A stretch of DNA of 64,000 nt from Oceaniglobus ichthyenteri (lineage in GTDB: Bacteria > Pseudomonadota > Alphaproteobacteria > Rhodobacterales > Rhodobacteraceae). Positions 9,222 through 19,492 of this stretch are shown here, piece after piece. The first letter of the stretch is position 1; the number at the start of each line of letters is the position of its first letter. A program made the translations under genes and the position numbers. Below the pieces are notes generated by a model. It was not told where the DNA came from. It saw only the letters and a list, made by a program, of their open reading frames with translations, and searched no databases. The stretch is taken from assembly GCF_003057885.1 (NCBI RefSeq), contig NZ_QAGK01000002.1:62001-126000 (forward strand), in the 5' to 3' direction.

Positions 9222-9251
9222 TTGACAAAATGGCCGGAACAACAGGATATG
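9222..9251 (+). promoter_or_regulatory. possible sigma-70 promoter for maeB
   Basis: A perfect TTGACA (9222-9227) is followed after 18 bases by GATATG (9246-9251), a weak -10 element. It would start transcription about 25-30 bases ahead of the maeB ATG at 9285. The -10 match is poor, so this is a suggestion only. Confidence 0.35.
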
Positions 9252-9284
9252 GTGTCACGCCAAGTAATCTTAGAAGGGGCCCCC

Positions 9285-11564
9285 ATGGACGACGCGAAAA
9301 AGGAAAACCTGCGCCAGGCGGCGTTGGATTATCACCGGCTTCCCAAACCGGGAAAGTTGGAAATTCGCGCGACCAAGCCATTGGCAAATGGCCGCGATCT
9401 GGCGCGCGCCTATTCCCCCGGTGTGGCCGAAGCCTGTCTTGAAATCAAAGCCAACCCCACCACGGCGCGCGATTACACATCGCGCGGCAACCTAGTGGCG
9501 GTGGTGACAAACGGCACCGCGGTGCTGGGCCTGGGCAACATTGGCGCGCTGGCCAGCAAGCCGGTGATGGAGGGCAAGGCGGTTCTGTTCAAGAAATTCG
9601 CCAATATCGATTGTTTCGATATCGAACTGAATGAAAACGACCCCGAAAAGCTGGCCGATATCGTTTGCGCGCTGGAACCCACCTTTGGCGCCATCAATCT
9701 GGAAGATATCAAGGCGCCCGAATGTTTCATTGTTGAAAAGCTGTGCCAGGAACGGATGAATATTCCTGTGTTTCACGACGATCAGCATGGCACCGCCATC
9801 GTCGTGGGCGCGGCGGCCACCAATGCATTGCGTGTTGCGGGCAAGAAATTCGAAGACATCAAGGTGGTCAGCACAGGCGGCGGCGCGGCTGGAATTGCCT
9901 GCCTGAATATGTTGGTAAAATTGGGCGTGCGGCGCGAAAACGTGTTTTTGTGTGACCTCGCCGGTCTGGTCTACGAAGGCCGCACCGACGACATGACCGA
10001 ACAAAAGGCCGCCTTTGCCCAACCGGGCGACGCGCGTGATCTGATCGAGGTGATCGAAGGCGCCGATCTGTTTCTTGGCCTTTCGGGGCCCGGCGTTCTG
10101 ACCGCTGAAATGGTCGGGAAAATGGCCGACACACCGGCAATTTTCGCCTTGGCGAACCCCAACCCTGAAATAGACCCCGACGTGGCCCGATCGGTCGCCC
10201 CAAAGGCGCTGATCGCGACGGGGCGCAGCGATTACGCCAATCAGGTGAACAACGTTCTGTGTTTCCCGTTCATCTTTCGCGGCGCATTGGATGTGGGCGC
10301 GACGGAAATCAACGATGAGATGAAAATCGCCTGTATCGAAGGCATCGCCGCCCTTGCCCGCGCCACCACCAGCGCCGAAGCGGCAGCGGCCTATTCCGGC
10401 GAACAGATGACGTTCGGCCCAGATTACCTGATCCCTAAGCCGTTCGATCCGCGTCTGATGGGTGTGGTGGCCACCGCCGTGGCCCGGGCGGCCATGGAAA
10501 CCGGCGTGGCAACACGACCGATTGCAGATCTGGCCGCCTACAAGGCAACGCTGGATGGATCGGTGTTCAAATCGGCGATGATCATGCGGCCGGTGTTTGA
10601 AGCCGCCTCAACCACATCGCGCCGCATTGTCTTTGCCGAGGGCGAAGATGAGCGCGTGTTGCGCGCAGCCAGTGCCATGTTGGACGAAACCACCGACAAG
10701 CCGATCCTGATCGGACGCCCCGACGTCATTGAGTTGCGCGCCGAGCGGGCCGGGCTGGCCATTCGACCCGGTCGGGATTTCGAAATCGTGAACCCCGAAA
10801 ACGATCCGCGGTATCGTGAATATTGGGGCACCTATCACGAAATCATGCAGCGCAAAGGCGTTACGCCCGATCTGGCCAAGGCAATCATGCGCACCAACAC
10901 CACTGCCATCGGCGCGGTCATGGTGCAGCGCGAAGAGGCCGAATCGCTGATCTGTGGGACGTTCGGGCAATTCCTTTGGCATCTGAATTATATTCGCGAG
11001 ATTCTGGGCACGCCAAAACTGCGCCCCGTCGGCGCGCTGTCGCTGATGATCCTTGAGGATGGGCCGCTGTTTGTGGCCGACACACAGGTGCATCCCACGC
11101 CGACGCCTGAACAGATCGCCGAATCGGTGATCGGGGCCGCGCGCCATGTGCGCCGCTTTGGGGTGGAGCCGCAAATTGCGCTGTGTTCCCATTCACAGTT
11201 CGGCAATCTGGACTGCGACACCGGCATCCGCATGCGCGAGGCAATGAGGATACTGGATGCGCAACCGCGCAATTTTGCCTATGAGGGCGAAATGCAGACA
11301 GATGCCGCCCTGAACCCGGAATTGCGCCATAGGATTTACCCCAATTCGCGGCTGACCGGCGTGGCGAACGTGTTGATCTTTGCCAATACCGATGCGGCGT
11401 CAGGTGTGCGCAATATCTTGAAAATGAAGGGCGGCGGTCTGGAGGTCGGACCGATTCTGATGGGAATGGGCAACCGCGCCCATATCGTGACCCCATCAAT
11501 CACCGCACGTGGATTGCTGAACATGAGTGCATTGGCCGGCACGCCCGTGGCCCACTACGGCTGA
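9285..11564 (+). CDS. maeB: NADP-dependent malic enzyme (malic enzyme-phosphotransacetylase fusion)
   Basis: The 759-residue protein catalyses oxidative decarboxylation of malate to pyruvate. The N-terminal half carries malic-enzyme motifs ([17 protein letters not shown], the NAD(P) fold [13 protein letters not shown]). The C-terminal about 330 residues are a phosphate acetyl/butyryltransferase-like domain, which in known MaeB proteins is regulatory and without PTA activity. An in-frame ATG lies further upstream, but the ATG at 9285 follows the GAAGGGG ribosome binding site and begins [11 protein letters not shown] as in relatives. It is monocistronic and ends in a GC-rich hairpin. In this order the enzyme supplies pyruvate and NADPH during growth on C4 or acetyl-CoA-yielding substrates. 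Confidence 0.95.
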   Translation: MDDAKKENLRQAALDYHRLPKPGKLEIRATKPLANGRDLARAYSPGVAEACLEIKANPTTARDYTSRGNLVAVVTNGTAVLGLGNIGALASKPVMEGKAVLFKKFANIDCFDIELNENDPEKLADIVCALEPTFGAINLEDIKAPECFIVEKLCQERMNIPVFHDDQHGTAIVVGAAATNALRVAGKKFEDIKVVSTGGGAAGIACLNMLVKLGVRRENVFLCDLAGLVYEGRTDDMTEQKAAFAQPGDARDLIEVIEGADLFLGLSGPGVLTAEMVGKMADTPAIFALANPNPEIDPDVARSVAPKALIATGRSDYANQVNNVLCFPFIFRGALDVGATEINDEMKIACIEGIAALARATTSAEAAAAYSGEQMTFGPDYLIPKPFDPRLMGVVATAVARAAMETGVATRPIADLAAYKATLDGSVFKSAMIMRPVFEAASTTSRRIVFAEGEDERVLRAASAMLDETTDKPILIGRPDVIELRAERAGLAIRPGRDFEIVNPENDPRYREYWGTYHEIMQRKGVTPDLAKAIMRTNTTAIGAVMVQREEAESLICGTFGQFLWHLNYIREILGTPKLRPVGALSLMILEDGPLFVADTQVHPTPTPEQIAESVIGAARHVRRFGVEPQIALCSHSQFGNLDCDTGIRMREAMRILDAQPRNFAYEGEMQTDAALNPELRHRIYPNSRLTGVANVLIFANTDAASGVRNILKMKGGGLEVGPILMGMGNRAHIVTPSITARGLLNMSALAGTPVAHYG

Positions 11565-11569
11565 GCGGT

Positions 11570-11577
11570 TTTGCAAA
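11570..11577. promoter_or_regulatory. TTTGCAAA palindrome upstream of prpE, possible PccR-type site
   Basis: An exact TTTGCAAA lies just after the maeB stop and 163 bases before the prpE start. The same 8-mer occurs in front of pccB (44449-44456). PccR of Rhodobacter sphaeroides is known to bind paired TTTGCAAA half-sites. Here I see only one copy, and it lies ahead of the maeB terminator, so a role in prpE control is uncertain. Confidence 0.3.
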
Positions 11578-11584
11578 GGGGGAT

Positions 11585-11603
11585 GGGGGGCTTTCCGCCC
11601 CCC
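11585..11603 (+). terminator. maeB terminator hairpin
   Basis: GGGGGGC (11585-11591) pairs with GCCCCCC (11597-11603) around a 5-base loop, 20 bases after the maeB stop, followed by the short pyrimidine tract TCTTGCC. It is likely the maeB terminator. A GGATATTTTT element follows at 11631. Confidence 0.6.
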
Positions 11604-11740
11604 TCTTGCCTGCGGCAATTCACCCCCCGAGGATATTTTTAAAACGAAAATGAAGCGGTCAGAGTTTTAACCCTCTGGCACTTTTACTTGCCGTTTTGCG
11701 CGGCGTGAGGATAAATGGCCTGGGATTTAGGGAGACGGCC

Positions 11741-13636
11741 ATGGGATATCGTGATGTTTATCAACGCTGGCAGGATGATCCGGAGGCATATTGGTTGGAC
11801 CAGGCCCGCGCCATCGATTGGGATGTGGCGCCATCCAAAGCGTTGAACGATACCCGGGCGCCGCTGTACGAGTGGTTTTCCGATGCCATGGGCAACACTT
11901 GTTACAACTGCGTTGATCGCCATGTGAAGGCGGGGCGCGGTGATCAGAACGCGATCATTTACGACAGCCCGATCACCGGTACAAAATCGCATACGACATT
12001 TTCACAGTTGCAAGAACAGACCGCGCGGTTGGCCGGGGCCCTTGCGGCGCGCGGTGTGGTCAAGGGCGACCGGGTGATCATTTATATGCCAATGGTGCCC
12101 GAAGCCTTGGTGGCGATGTTGGCCTGCACCCGGATTGGCGCGATTCATTCGGTCGTTTTTGGGGGCTTTGCGGCCCATGAACTGGCCACGCGGATCAACG
12201 ATGCCACGCCCAAGGCAATCATCGCCGCATCTTGTGGGATCGAACCGGGGCGCGTGGTGGAATACAAACCGCTGTTGGATGGCGCGATCAACGAGGCCGT
12301 GCACAAGCCCGAATTTTGCGTTGTCTTACAACGGGACCAATGCCGCGCCGACATGGTTGAGGGGCGCGATTTCGATTGGCACGAGATGCAACAGGGGGTT
12401 GAGCCCGCCGATTGCGTTTCGGTTGCGGGCAATCACCCGGCCTATATCCTGTATACTTCGGGCACCACCGGACAGCCCAAAGGCGTGGTACGCCCCACCG
12501 CCGGGCATATGGTGGCGCTGAACTGGACGATGAAGAATATCTATAACGTCGTTCCGGGCGATGTGTTCTGGGCCGCATCCGATGTGGGATGGGTCGTGGG
12601 GCATAGTTATATTTGCTACGCGCCGTTGCTGGCGGGAAATACCACCGTGGTGTTTGAAGGCAAACCGATCGGCACACCGGATGCAGGCACGTTTTGGCGG
12701 GTGATTTCAGAACATAAGGTCAAAAGCTTTTTCACCGCCCCGACCGCATTTCGCGCGATCAAACGGGAAGATCCGACCGGCGCGTTTTTGAAAGAGTATG
12801 ACCTGTCTTGCCTGAAATACCTGTTTCTGGCAGGCGAGCGGGCCGATCCGGACACCGTGAATTGGGCCGCCGATTTGTTGGGAGTGCCGGTGATTGATCA
12901 CTGGTGGCAGACCGAAACCGGATACACCATCGTGGGCAATCCGGCAGGGATCGAGCTTTTGCCGCTGAAACCGGGATCGCCCACCGTTCCGATGCCCGGC
13001 TATGATGTGCATATCCTGGATGAGGCCGGCCATGCGGTGCCAAACGGCACGTTGGGTGCGATTGCCATCAAACTGCCGTTGCCGCCGGGCACCCTGCCCA
13101 CCCTGTGGAACGCCGAGGAGCGGTTTCAGAAATCCTATCTGGCGCATTTTCCGGGATATTACGAAACCGGCGATGCCGGGATGATCGACGATGACGGCTA
13201 TCTTTATATCATGGCGCGCACCGATGATGTGATCAATGTGGCCGGGCACCGCCTGTCAACCGGCGGAATGGAAGAGGTGCTGGCGGGCCACCCCGATGTG
13301 GCCGAATGTGCAGTGATCGGGGTGGCAGACCCGTTAAAGGGGCAATTGCCCATGGGGTTTGTTTGCCTGTCGAAAGGCGTGGAAAAGCCCCATGATCAGA
13401 TCGAGAAAGAATGCATCCAACGGGTGCGCGATCAAATTGGCCCCGTGGCCGCGTTTCGTTTGATCAAGGTGGTGGATCGGTTGCCCAAAACCCGGTCAGG
13501 CAAGATTTTGCGCGCGACCATGGCGAAAATTGCCGACGGCGAGACATTCAAGATGCCCGCAACCATCGACGATCCGGCAGTATTGGACGAAATTGCCGTG
13601 GCGTTGAAAACGCTGGGGTATCCCGGCGCGCATTAG
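11741..13636 (+). CDS. prpE: propionyl-CoA synthetase (acetyl-CoA synthetase-like)
   Basis: The 631-residue AMP-forming ligase has the adenylation motif YTSGTTGQPKGVV, WWQTETG, and the C-terminal KTRSGKILR whose lysine is the acetylation/catalytic position. The N-terminus (MGYRDVYQRWQDDPEAYW) and the segment around WVVGHSYICYAPL look more like PrpE than Acs. It activates propionate to propionyl-CoA, which PccA/PccB and Mcm in this window can carry on to succinyl-CoA. The start at 11741 has an AGGGAG ribosome binding site. It ends with a 4-base convergent overlap with the next gene. Confidence 0.85.
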   Translation: MGYRDVYQRWQDDPEAYWLDQARAIDWDVAPSKALNDTRAPLYEWFSDAMGNTCYNCVDRHVKAGRGDQNAIIYDSPITGTKSHTTFSQLQEQTARLAGALAARGVVKGDRVIIYMPMVPEALVAMLACTRIGAIHSVVFGGFAAHELATRINDATPKAIIAASCGIEPGRVVEYKPLLDGAINEAVHKPEFCVVLQRDQCRADMVEGRDFDWHEMQQGVEPADCVSVAGNHPAYILYTSGTTGQPKGVVRPTAGHMVALNWTMKNIYNVVPGDVFWAASDVGWVVGHSYICYAPLLAGNTTVVFEGKPIGTPDAGTFWRVISEHKVKSFFTAPTAFRAIKREDPTGAFLKEYDLSCLKYLFLAGERADPDTVNWAADLLGVPVIDHWWQTETGYTIVGNPAGIELLPLKPGSPTVPMPGYDVHILDEAGHAVPNGTLGAIAIKLPLPPGTLPTLWNAEERFQKSYLAHFPGYYETGDAGMIDDDGYLYIMARTDDVINVAGHRLSTGGMEEVLAGHPDVAECAVIGVADPLKGQLPMGFVCLSKGVEKPHDQIEKECIQRVRDQIGPVAAFRLIKVVDRLPKTRSGKILRATMAKIADGETFKMPATIDDPAVLDEIAVALKTLGYPGAH

Positions 13637-14001
13637 GTTTCGGTTTCGGCAACCAAATCACAGGCGTGGCTTTTATCGCCCACGGTTATGGTCATCGTGG
13701 CCATCACGCCGGTTAAATCACCCGTGTGGGTGGCGCGCCCCACGAACACCTCCTGTCCTGCCGCCGCGGTGAATGTGCCGCCGATGGTTGAGGATGTGGC
13801 GATATTCGCGGTTTTGCGGGCGATTTGAATGGAGTATTGGCCAGCCGTATCGGATTGGGCGATGATCCGCCCGCGATATGTTGTTGTATCACCCACGGTC
13901 TGGGCGACGACAGTGCACTCAATACCCGTCAGCGGTGCAGGCGCGCGGCCCATTCCGGCAATGAAAAACGTAAGGGCGACAAGGGTGATATAGCGGGTCA
14001 T
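13633..14001 (-). CDS. secreted small protein, CsgH-like
   Basis: The 122-residue protein has a signal peptide (MTRYITLVALTFFIAGMG). The mature part is an all-beta-looking domain with one cysteine near each end (GIECTV and SHACDL), probably a disulfide. The pattern GQYSIQIARK followed by GGTFTAAAGQE resembles CsgH, the small periplasmic curli chaperone of alphaproteobacteria. No csgA/csgB-like genes are visible here, so the assignment rests on weak resemblance. The start at 14001 is chosen for the signal peptide; a longer frame lacks one. It overlaps the prpE stop by 4 bases, tail to tail. Confidence 0.5.
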   Translation of the reverse strand: MTRYITLVALTFFIAGMGRAPAPLTGIECTVVAQTVGDTTTYRGRIIAQSDTAGQYSIQIARKTANIATSSTIGGTFTAAAGQEVFVGRATHTGDLTGVMATMTITVGDKSHACDLVAETET

Positions 14002-14049
14002 AACACCACGATTGCCGCCTTGCCGCTGTCTGGCAAGTGACAAATTGCG

Positions 14050-14814
14050 TTAAACGAACTGTTCGCGCGTCAAACGCTCTTCCAATCCGTGGCCGGGATC
14101 AAACAACAGTCGGTGACGCACCGCTGTTTCGCTGCGGATTTCCACCGACACCACCTCGCGCACCGATTCCCGGCGGCTGTCGGCATCGGCGATTACCGGC
14201 CGCTTTTCCGGTTCAAGCACGTCAATCCGCACGGTCGCGCCCTTTGGCAACAGCGCGCCGCGCCACCGCCGGGGGCGAAAGGCCGCCATCGCCGTCAGCG
14301 CCAAAACATCGGCACCAATGGGCAGGATCGGGCCGTGGGCGGAATAGTTATAGGCGGTCGATCCTGCGGGCGTGGCCACCAATGCGCCATCGCACACCAA
14401 TTCCGGCATCCGCTCACGGCCATCGACACAAATGCGCAGTTTCGCGGCCTGAGGCCCGGCGCGCAACAGGGACACTTCGTTGATTGCCAGCGCGTGATGG
14501 GCTGTTCCATCCTTGGACAGGGCCGTCATGGCCAAGGGGTTTATCACCTCTTCCTCGGCGGCGGCCAGACGTTCCAGCAGATCGTCTTCGGAATATTCGT
14601 TCATCAAAAACCCGATCGTGCCACGGTTCATTCCGTACACCGGCACATCCATGTCGCGGTGCCCATGCAGGGTTTGCAACATAAATCCATCGCCCCCCAA
14701 CGCCACGATCACATCGGCCTGTTCCGGCGGCACGGTGCCGTACAGTTCGGTCAGCCGCGCAAGCGCCTCTTCGGCCAAGGGGGCGGTGCTGGCCGCAAAG
14801 GCAATCGCTTGCAT
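14050..14814 (-). CDS. nadK: NAD kinase
   Basis: The 254-residue enzyme phosphorylates NAD to NADP. The ATP/polyphosphate-NAD kinase motifs are GGDGFML, the Asn-Glu pair in [11 protein letters not shown], and the glycine-rich [16 protein letters not shown]. The frame is open further upstream, but the ATG at 14814 has an AAGGAAC ribosome binding site and gives the usual short N-terminus. It is divergent from glyA with 176 bases between the starts. Confidence 0.94.
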   Translation of the reverse strand: MQAIAFAASTAPLAEEALARLTELYGTVPPEQADVIVALGGDGFMLQTLHGHRDMDVPVYGMNRGTIGFLMNEYSEDDLLERLAAAEEEVINPLAMTALSKDGTAHHALAINEVSLLRAGPQAAKLRICVDGRERMPELVCDGALVATPAGSTAYNYSAHGPILPIGADVLALTAMAAFRPRRWRGALLPKGATVRIDVLEPEKRPVIADADSRRESVREVVSVEIRSETAVRHRLLFDPGHGLEERLTREQFV

Positions 14815-14990
14815 GGTTTGTTCCTTTTCAACGCTGGGCCACGTTGGCGCGCAAGGGCAGGAAACACAAGTCACCCATCGGCACCTTTCGCGCGCCTTGG
14901 CGGCCCTTTGCGACGTTTTACAGGCTTTCTTGGCTGCCCGTCCTGGCCTATACGGCCCCTGAGCCATGTTTCAGCCTTAGGAGTTGCCCG

Positions 14991-16286
14991 ATGAACGCCC
15001 CGCAAAAAGATAACGGTTTTTTCACCGAAGACCTCGCCACCCGCGACGCCGAAATTTTTAGCGCCATCGGCAAAGAACTGCATCGCCAACAGACCGAGAT
15101 CGAATTGATCGCATCCGAAAACATCGTGTCGCGCGCGGTGATGCAGGCGCAAGGGTCAATCATGACCAACAAATACGCCGAAGGATACCCCGGGCGGCGG
15201 TATTACGGCGGCTGTGAATTTGTGGATATTGCCGAAGACCTGGCCATTTCGCGCGCCTGTGAATTGTTTGGATGCAGCTTTGCCAACGTACAGCCCAATT
15301 CAGGATCGCAAGCCAACCAGGGCGTGTTTACCGCGCTGTTACAGCCGGGCGATACGATTTTGGGTATGTCTTTGGATGCGGGCGGGCACCTGACCCATGG
15401 CGCGCGGCCCAACCAATCGGGCAAATGGTTCAACGCCATTCAATACGGGGTACGCCGCGATACGTTGGAATTGGATTATGATCAGGTCGAAACCCTGGCC
15501 AAAGAGCATCAGCCAAAGATGATCATCGCCGGTGGGTCGGCGATTCCGCGCCAGGTTGATTTTGCGCGGATGCGCGAAATTGCCGATATGGTGGGCGCCT
15601 ATCTGTTGGTGGATATGGCGCATTTTGCCGGATTGGTGGCGGCGGGCGAACATCCTTCGCCGTTTCCCCATGCCCATGTGGCCACAACAACCACCCATAA
15701 AACCCTGCGTGGCCCGCGCGGTGGCATGATTTTAACCAATGACGAAGCCTTGGCGAAAAAGTTCAACTCGGCGATTTTTCCGGGCATTCAGGGCGGGCCG
15801 TTGATGCATGTGATCGCCGGTAAGGCCGTGGCCTTTGGCGAGGCGCTGCGCCCTGAGTTCAAACAGTATCAACAACAGGTTATCGCCAACGCCCAAGCGT
15901 TGGGCGCGCAGTTGATCAAGGGTGGTCTGGACATCGTGACCGGCGGCACCGACACCCATCTGGTGCTGGTCGATCTGCGCCCCAAAGGGGTGAAAGGCAA
16001 CGCCACGGAAAAGGCATTGGGCCGCGCCAATATCACCTGTAACAAAAATGGCATCCCCTTTGACGACGAAAAACCAACCGTGACCAGCGGCATCCGCCTC
16101 GGCTCACCTGCGGGTACGACGCGGGGGTTTGGCGTGCCGGAATTCACCCGGATTGCCGATTGGATTGTCGAGGTTGTCGATGGTTTGGCCGCCCATGGCG
16201 AAGACGGAAATGCAGCGATCGAAGCCAAGGTAAAAGCCGAGGTCGAAGCGCTTTGCGCCCAATTCCCGATCTATCCCGGTTTGTGA
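14991..16286 (+). CDS. glyA: serine hydroxymethyltransferase
   Basis: The 431-residue PLP enzyme interconverts serine and glycine with tetrahydrofolate, the main one-carbon source. The PLP lysine is K237 in the [14 protein letters not shown] motif; ASENIVS and [15 protein letters not shown] near the N-terminus bind substrate. The start at 14991 follows a TAGGAG ribosome binding site; an upstream in-frame ATG would add an unrelated 49 residues. Transcription probably ends at a strong cUUCGg hairpin directly after the stop. Confidence 0.97.
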   Translation: MNAPQKDNGFFTEDLATRDAEIFSAIGKELHRQQTEIELIASENIVSRAVMQAQGSIMTNKYAEGYPGRRYYGGCEFVDIAEDLAISRACELFGCSFANVQPNSGSQANQGVFTALLQPGDTILGMSLDAGGHLTHGARPNQSGKWFNAIQYGVRRDTLELDYDQVETLAKEHQPKMIIAGGSAIPRQVDFARMREIADMVGAYLLVDMAHFAGLVAAGEHPSPFPHAHVATTTTHKTLRGPRGGMILTNDEALAKKFNSAIFPGIQGGPLMHVIAGKAVAFGEALRPEFKQYQQQVIANAQALGAQLIKGGLDIVTGGTDTHLVLVDLRPKGVKGNATEKALGRANITCNKNGIPFDDEKPTVTSGIRLGSPAGTTRGFGVPEFTRIADWIVEVVDGLAAHGEDGNAAIEAKVKAEVEALCAQFPIYPGL

Positions 16287-16293
16287 GGCGTCT

Positions 16294-16311
16294 GGGGGGC
16301 TTCGGCCCCCC
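16294..16311. terminator. UUCG-loop terminator between glyA and the convergent gene
   Basis: GGGGGGC (16294-16300) pairs with GCCCCCC (16305-16311) around a TTCG tetraloop closed by C-G, an unusually stable hairpin. It begins 7 bases after the glyA stop and abuts the stop of the opposing gene at 16312. The following TTA gives only a weak T-run. Confidence 0.65.
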
Positions 16312-16674
16312 TTACAAAAATCCGCGCCACACCAACACGGCAATAACCGCCGCGCAAATCGCCAGAAAATTGAACGCATTGGCCGTGATCAGGCCCAGTG
16401 CATAACGGATAAACCGCTCTGATCCGTCGATCTGTTCCAGAAACCTTTTGCAATCGCGATAGGCCAGTTTTTGCGCGGTCGGATCAATCATTCGCATCAG
16501 TTTTGGATGTTTGGAAAATTCCGCCGCTTGGGCCAGGGTTTCGGCCTCGCGTCGAATGCGGCGCGGCAACAGGCGACCGGCCTTTTTCACTTTGTTCTCA
16601 AGGCCCCGCCCACCAATACCCAGACGCGCGCCGATCAAATCGGCAATCTCTTGTGCTTGTTGCTGTGGTGTCAT
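16312..16674 (-). CDS. small conserved-type protein with C-terminal membrane anchor
   Basis: The 120-residue protein has a charged helical N-terminal region (MTPQQQAQEIADLIGARLG onwards, with RRIRREAETLAQAAEF). A single transmembrane helix lies at the C-terminus (about 97-118, ANAFNFLAICAAVIAVLVW), so it looks tail-anchored, with the bulk in the cytoplasm. I do not recognise a family. The ATG at 16674 has the strong ribosome binding site CCGGAGGGG; the longer open frame upstream runs into the promoter region of the divergent esterase and is unlikely. Confidence 0.65.
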   Translation of the reverse strand: MTPQQQAQEIADLIGARLGIGGRGLENKVKKAGRLLPRRIRREAETLAQAAEFSKHPKLMRMIDPTAQKLAYRDCKRFLEQIDGSERFIRYALGLITANAFNFLAICAAVIAVLVWRGFL

Positions 16675-16750
16675 GGCACCCCTCCGGTTAATGAGGGGAT
16701 TAACGGGGCTTGGGAGTTTGCTCAAGTATTTTAGGGTTCGAGGCTGGGAT

Positions 16751-17503
16751 ATGCTGAATATTATCACACATGGGGACGAAACAGACCGCCCCACGCTTTT
16801 GATTGTACACGGTCTTTTTGGCTCAGCGCGCAATTGGGGGGTAATTGCCAAACGCCTGTCCGACACGCGCCAGGTTGTCACCGTTGATCTGCGCAACCAT
16901 GGAGAATCGTTTTGGGATGCATCCCATTCCTATCGCGATCTTGCCGATGATCTGGCCACGGTTATCACATCACCTTGCGATGTTCTGGGCCATTCCATGG
17001 GGGGAAAGGCCGCGATGGTGCTGGCCCTGACGCGGCCTGACCTGGTGAACCGGTTGATCGTGGCTGACATTTCGCCGGTCACATACGCACATTCGCAAAT
17101 GCACCTGATCAAGGCGATGGCGGCGCTGGATCTCACCGGCGTGACCCGCCGCGCCGAGGCCGACGCCGCCCTGACACCGTCCATTACCGATGCAGGCGTG
17201 CGGGCATTTTTGCTGCAATCCCTGGATGTGGTGCACGGAAAATGGCGGTTGAACCTGAACACGCTGGCCAATCAAATGGATGAAATCATCGGGTTTCCCG
17301 ATATATCGGCGCAGTATCCGGATGAAACGCTGTTTCTGAGCGGCGCAGAGTCACATTATGTTCTGCCCGAACACCGCGACAAGATTCGCGCCCTGTTTCC
17401 CCGGGCGCGGTTTGCCAAGATACCGGGTGCGGGCCACTGGCTTCATGCCGAAAAACCCCGCGAATTCGAGGCGGCCGTGCGCGCGTTTCTGGAGCGGAGC
17501 TGA
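16751..17503 (+). CDS. alpha/beta hydrolase (YbfF-type esterase)
   Basis: The 250-residue alpha/beta hydrolase has an oxyanion-hole region IVHGLFGSARNW and a nucleophile elbow GHSMGGK. The acid is probably in the FLSGAES region, and the catalytic histidine is in PGAGHWLHAEKP. It resembles YbfF-like short acyl esterases. The substrate is unknown. The start at 16751 is set by the normal N-terminus; it is preceded by the compact divergent promoter region shared with the tail-anchored protein gene. Confidence 0.82.
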   Translation: MLNIITHGDETDRPTLLIVHGLFGSARNWGVIAKRLSDTRQVVTVDLRNHGESFWDASHSYRDLADDLATVITSPCDVLGHSMGGKAAMVLALTRPDLVNRLIVADISPVTYAHSQMHLIKAMAALDLTGVTRRAEADAALTPSITDAGVRAFLLQSLDVVHGKWRLNLNTLANQMDEIIGFPDISAQYPDETLFLSGAESHYVLPEHRDKIRALFPRARFAKIPGAGHWLHAEKPREFEAAVRAFLERS

Positions 17504-17549
17504 ATCGCTCTGCACCCAATTGCGCCTGGCCACCTGAAGCGCGGCGAAA

Positions 17550-19349
17550 TCAGCTATCCATTTTCAAGGCGTTGATGAACGCCTGCTGAGGAATTTCCAC
17601 TTTCCCGAACTGGCGCATCTTCTTCTTGCCCGCCTTTTGTTTGTCGAGCAGCTTGCGTTTGCGCGATGCGTCGCCGCCGTAACATTTGGCGGTCACATCC
17701 TTGCGCATGGCGGCAAGGGTTTCGCGGGCAATGACGCGGCCCCCGATGGCGGCCTGAATCGGGATTTTGAACATGTGGCGGGGGATCAGCTCTTTCAGCT
17801 TTTCACACATGGCGCGGCCCCGCATTTCGGCGCGATCCCGGTGTACCATCATCGACAGGGCATCGACCGGTTCATCGTTGACCAGAACGCTCATTTTAAC
17901 CAAGGCATCTTCGCGATAGCCCAGCATCTGATAATCAAAGCTGGCGTAACCTTTTGTTACCGATTTCAGGCGATCATAGAAATCGAACACAACTTCGTTA
18001 AGCGGAAGGTCATACACCACCATCGCCCGCGACCCGGCATAGGTCAGATCCAACTGAATGCCGCGCCTATCCTGGCACAGTTTCAGAACATCGCCCAGAT
18101 ACTCATCAGGCACCAGAATCGTAGCCTTGATTCGCGGTTCTTCGATGTGATCAATGCCTGCGGGGTCGGGCATGTCGGCGGGGTTGTGCAGTTCCTGTTC
18201 GGACCCGTCGCGCATGAAAATCTTGTAAACCACCGACGGCGCGGTGGTGATCAGCTCAATGTTATATTCCCGTTCGATCCGGTCGCGGATCACCTCAAGG
18301 TGCAGCAGCCCCAGGAACCCACAGCGAAACCCAAAGCCAAGTGCGGCCGAGGTTTCCATTTCAAAGGTGAAAGAGGCGTCGTTCAGCGCAAGTTTTTCAA
18401 TGGCATCGCGCATGTCTTCGAAATCGGCCGCATCCACAGGAAACAGGCCACAGAACACAACCGGAATCGACGGTTTGAACCCCGGAAGCGCGCTTTCACA
18501 TCCCTTACGTTCGTGGGTGATCGTATCACCAACACGGGTATCACGCACCTGTTTGATCTGCGCGTTCAGATAGCCAATTTCGCCCGGCCCAAGTTCGGCA
18601 AATTCTTCCATCTTGGGACGAAATACCCCAACGTTATCAACGCTGTATAGGCCGCCGGTTTTCATCATCCGGATTTTATCGCCCTTTTTGATCACGCCGT
18701 CGATCACCCGGATAATCACCACGACGCCCAAGTAGGCATCATAATAACTGTCAACCAGCATCGCCTTGAGTGGCGCGTCGCGGTCGCCCTTGGGGGCCGG
18801 AAGGCGTTTGACGATCGCCTCAAGCACGTCAGGGATGCCAAGGCCGGTTTTGGCACTGATCTGAATGGCGTCAGAGGCATCAATGCCGATCACATCTTCG
18901 ATCTGTTCCGACACCCGCGCAATATCGGCGGCGGGCAGGTCAACCTTGTTCAACACCGGGACAATTTCATGATCGGCATCAATGGCCTGGTACACATTGG
19001 CCAGAGTCTGCGCCTCAACCCCCTGCGAGGCATCAACCACCAACAGCGAACCTTCGACCGCGCGCATGGAGCGCGACACCTCATAGCCGAAATCGACGTG
19101 GCCGGGCGTATCGATCAGGTTCAGCGTATAGGTTTCGCCATCTTGCGCCGGATATTCGATGCGCACGGTATTGGCCTTGATCGTGATACCCCGCTCGCGT
19201 TCGATATCCATGGCGTCAAGCAGCTGTTCCTTCATATCCCGCGCGGCCACAGTGCCGGTGAGTTGGATCAGCCGGTCGGCCAGGGTGGATTTCCCGTGGT
19301 CGATATGGGCGACAATGGAGAAGTTGCGAATATTGGACAGCTTTGTCAT
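17550..19349 (-). CDS. lepA: elongation factor 4 (LepA)
   Basis: The 599-residue translational GTPase acts on stalled or mistranslocated ribosomes. The GTPase motifs are [10 protein letters not shown] (G1), RGITI (G2), DTPGHVDF (G3) and NKVDLP (G4). The C-terminal LepA-specific domain is present, with the basic tail [20 protein letters not shown]. Length matches the family exactly. It stands alone on the minus strand, 143 bases downstream of gnd. Confidence 0.98.
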   Translation of the reverse strand: MTKLSNIRNFSIVAHIDHGKSTLADRLIQLTGTVAARDMKEQLLDAMDIERERGITIKANTVRIEYPAQDGETYTLNLIDTPGHVDFGYEVSRSMRAVEGSLLVVDASQGVEAQTLANVYQAIDADHEIVPVLNKVDLPAADIARVSEQIEDVIGIDASDAIQISAKTGLGIPDVLEAIVKRLPAPKGDRDAPLKAMLVDSYYDAYLGVVVIIRVIDGVIKKGDKIRMMKTGGLYSVDNVGVFRPKMEEFAELGPGEIGYLNAQIKQVRDTRVGDTITHERKGCESALPGFKPSIPVVFCGLFPVDAADFEDMRDAIEKLALNDASFTFEMETSAALGFGFRCGFLGLLHLEVIRDRIEREYNIELITTAPSVVYKIFMRDGSEQELHNPADMPDPAGIDHIEEPRIKATILVPDEYLGDVLKLCQDRRGIQLDLTYAGSRAMVVYDLPLNEVVFDFYDRLKSVTKGYASFDYQMLGYREDALVKMSVLVNDEPVDALSMMVHRDRAEMRGRAMCEKLKELIPRHMFKIPIQAAIGGRVIARETLAAMRKDVTAKCYGGDASRKRKLLDKQKAGKKKMRQFGKVEIPQQAFINALKMDS

Positions 19350-19492
19350 CGGGATACGGACCTATGGCGAATTACGTCACCGGGAATGGCGTGAAAGCGG
19401 GTAATTTGCAAGGGCAATAGGGCGCGCGCGGCATTCGCGCACCCAGCTTTCGTTCACAACACGGCCCGACAGTCGGGGCTGCGGGGTGCGGC

